64,000 bases of DNA from Lithodes maja (lineage: Eukaryota; Arthropoda; Malacostraca; Decapoda; Lithodidae): positions 1-64,000 of the forward strand of contig JBAKBP010004305.1 of assembly GCA_037953745.1 (NCBI GenBank), in the 5' to 3' direction. Numbering within the stretch: the first letter of the stretch is position 1; each line of letters begins with the position of its first letter. Below, piece by piece: positions 62,797-64,000 of this stretch. A model generated the notes under the pieces. It saw only the letters and a program-made list of their open reading frames with translations, searched no databases and was not told where the DNA came from. The translations under genes and the position numbers were made by a program.

Positions 62797-63134
62797 TAGT
62801 AGTGGAGAGAAAATAAGTGAAGACGGGTAGGTTACCTCACCGCCGCCCACAGCTGTATATACCCCATTCACACATTTTTATCCAGCTTAGGAAAGATGTC
62901 GACTAATGAAAAGGCTACAGATGATCTCAATAAAACGTTTGACCTACCACACATCCTTCGTAAGCTTCATAAAATCGTCTAAATGTAGCTGCCCTCCGCT
63001 CAAAAATGACGTGAGCGGTACCGATAGGGGTGTACTTGTGAGGCTCCCCTACTACAACTTCCGGGTGTGGCTGTGGTAAACCCGTGTTGACAGAAAATAG
63101 CGAAATAACTCTGGGACTCTCTCCTTTAATCAAC
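62797..63134. other. Unassigned region
   Basis: No gene or repeat recognised. GC-moderate, with no motif-bearing frame. Confidence 0.4.
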
Positions 63135-63300
63135 TTTTCCTTCATCCTATGACTTAGACTGCTTTAAACTTCGTGTGTCCAGGCATATTGACTCCAATGT
63201 CCCTTGAATTTGGCTCTCTGTCACGCCTTGTGGGGAGACACTCGTTACAGGCAGCCTGTCTTTTGTCTCCTTCATACACACGGAAAAATAAAACACATAA
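63135..63300 (+). mobile_element. Jockey-like LINE 3' end
   Basis: The sequence CTATGACTTAGACTGCTTTA ... CGTGTGTCCAGGCAT ... AATGTCCCTTGA matches the last codons and 3' untranslated end of the copy at 41289-42825. A-rich tail near 63285. Confidence 0.78.
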
Positions 63301-63351
63301 ATTATTAAATATAGTAACTACCGAAAGTCGGTAATGTTAACATTCTTACTA

Positions 63352-63563
63352 TAGTCCGTTCATTCTAGGCTGGGGGAAAACATCGTAACCTCTAACCTCT
63401 GTAACTCAATAAAGGGCTAGAACAAATGAACTGTCAATTTCCACACATATTCCCTGGCCAAGTCTTCCTATTTGGTAGAAATATTAGCTCGATTACTCTA
63501 GTCCTTTTCAAGTTACAGAGGTTAGAGGTTACGATTTCTGCCCAATCTACAATGAACGGACTA
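63352..63563. mobile_element. 212-bp mariner-like MITE with TA target
   Basis: TA|GTCCGTTCATT at the left and AATGAACGGAC|TA at the right. The interior inverted repeat GTAACCTCTAACCTCTGTAA / TTACAGAGGTTAGAGGTTAC makes a long hairpin. Sister to 62587-62796. Confidence 0.8.
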
Positions 63564-63930
63564 TACTTATCACTTCACATTCTGATAGAATTAAGCAGCA
63601 AATTGGAGAACGAAACTCCATTTTTGAAGTATCCATACAAGCTACATATAATATACATAGACACTCTAGAAGTAACTATACAGTAAGAAATACGAGTTAC
63701 TATAATCTGTTATTTTCAGCTGAGGGTAAATTCAATCCCTTAGCAGCTGACTTTTGTATAATTAAATGTAAAAAAAAAAAAAAAATTAAAAAAATAAATA
63801 ATAATAATAATAATAATAACAAAGATATAAATAAAAAACCTACTATGTTTCTGCATCATATTTATGCCAGGTTTCACATTTAACAACATATTTCGGCACA
63901 AAATCCTCGTAATGGGCAAGTAACCTTGAG
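63564..63930. other. Intergenic with A-rich and (AAT)n runs
   Basis: Poly(A) at ~63770-63786 and (ATA)n at 63800-63818. No gene. Confidence 0.6.
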
Positions 63931-63972
63931 GGGTCTCAAGATCTGTTGTTGCTTGTTTCCTTTGTACTCCAT
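63931..63972 (+). mobile_element. CR1-like LINE 3' tail (plus orientation)
   Basis: AGATCTGTTGTTGCTTG and TTTCCTTTGTACTCC match in inverse the 3' tail seen at 28815, 37400 and 38620. Only the tail is present. Confidence 0.65.
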
Positions 63973-64000
63973 TGTAATAGCCGAGTAATCAAGAAAAGAC

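Overview
This window reads as repeat-rich nuclear DNA from an animal, most likely a marine invertebrate. A decapod or other crustacean is my best guess, not a proof. The case rests on abundant RTE-, Jockey- and CR1-type LINEs, Ty3/gypsy elements, many short inverted-repeat transposons, long satellites, dense short palindromes of the TAGGCCTA / AGCCTAGGCT type, and scattered CCTAA-like motifs. There are no operons, ribosome-binding sites or bacterial gene spacing. Only one short stretch, 35816-36079 on the minus strand, looks like a host gene: a last coding exon with a splice acceptor, a membrane segment and a poly(A) signal. Nearly everything else is mobile or tandem-repeat DNA, much of it nested.

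Layout. 1-4759: the 5' half of an LTR retrotransposon on the minus strand (5' LTR, primer site, and an unbroken gag-protease-integrase frame that leaves the window). 4760-9290: 3' fragments of RTE LINEs plus the end of another LINE. 9325-10905: a large foldback repeat split by a 1.03 kb inverted-repeat element full of ACTCGTGT motifs. 10906-19100: palindrome-rich DNA, a 496-bp tandem duplication, fragments of a second RTE lineage and a 0.63 kb MITE. 19103-21796 and 24197-27232: clustered TTAA-flanked non-autonomous elements, with a lone LTR and a tRNA-derived SINE between them. 27880-32540: a Jockey-like LINE split by a CR1-like LINE. 33087-36830: a small MITE, minisatellites and the host exon. 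36890-43565: a GATGGT-type repeat and a 66-bp minisatellite hit by three LINE insertions. 44171-50960: a compound 21-bp/45-bp satellite interrupted by a complete RTE LINE with all catalytic motifs. 51371-55385: the 3' half of a second LTR element (integrase C-terminus, RT, RNase H, 3' LTR). 55529-56878: a young RTE copy with an 11-bp target duplication. 56907-62222: a decayed canonical Ty3/gypsy element carrying two TTAA elements. 62240-64000: MITEs and LINE tails.

The most unusual point is domain order. The element at the left edge has integrase directly after protease, and the one at 53.7-55.4 kb has the integrase C-terminus directly before reverse transcriptase. Both imply gag-PR-IN-RT-RH, the Ty1/copia-like order known in Gmr1-like Ty3/gypsy elements. 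Related LTRs occur at three places. The canonical gypsy element at 57-62 kb has the usual PR-RT-RH-IN order, so both architectures sit in one window.

The parts do not form a pathway. They are layers of insertion whose order can partly be read: foldback before ACTCGTGT element, Jockey before CR1, gypsy before the two TTAA elements, satellites before LINEs.
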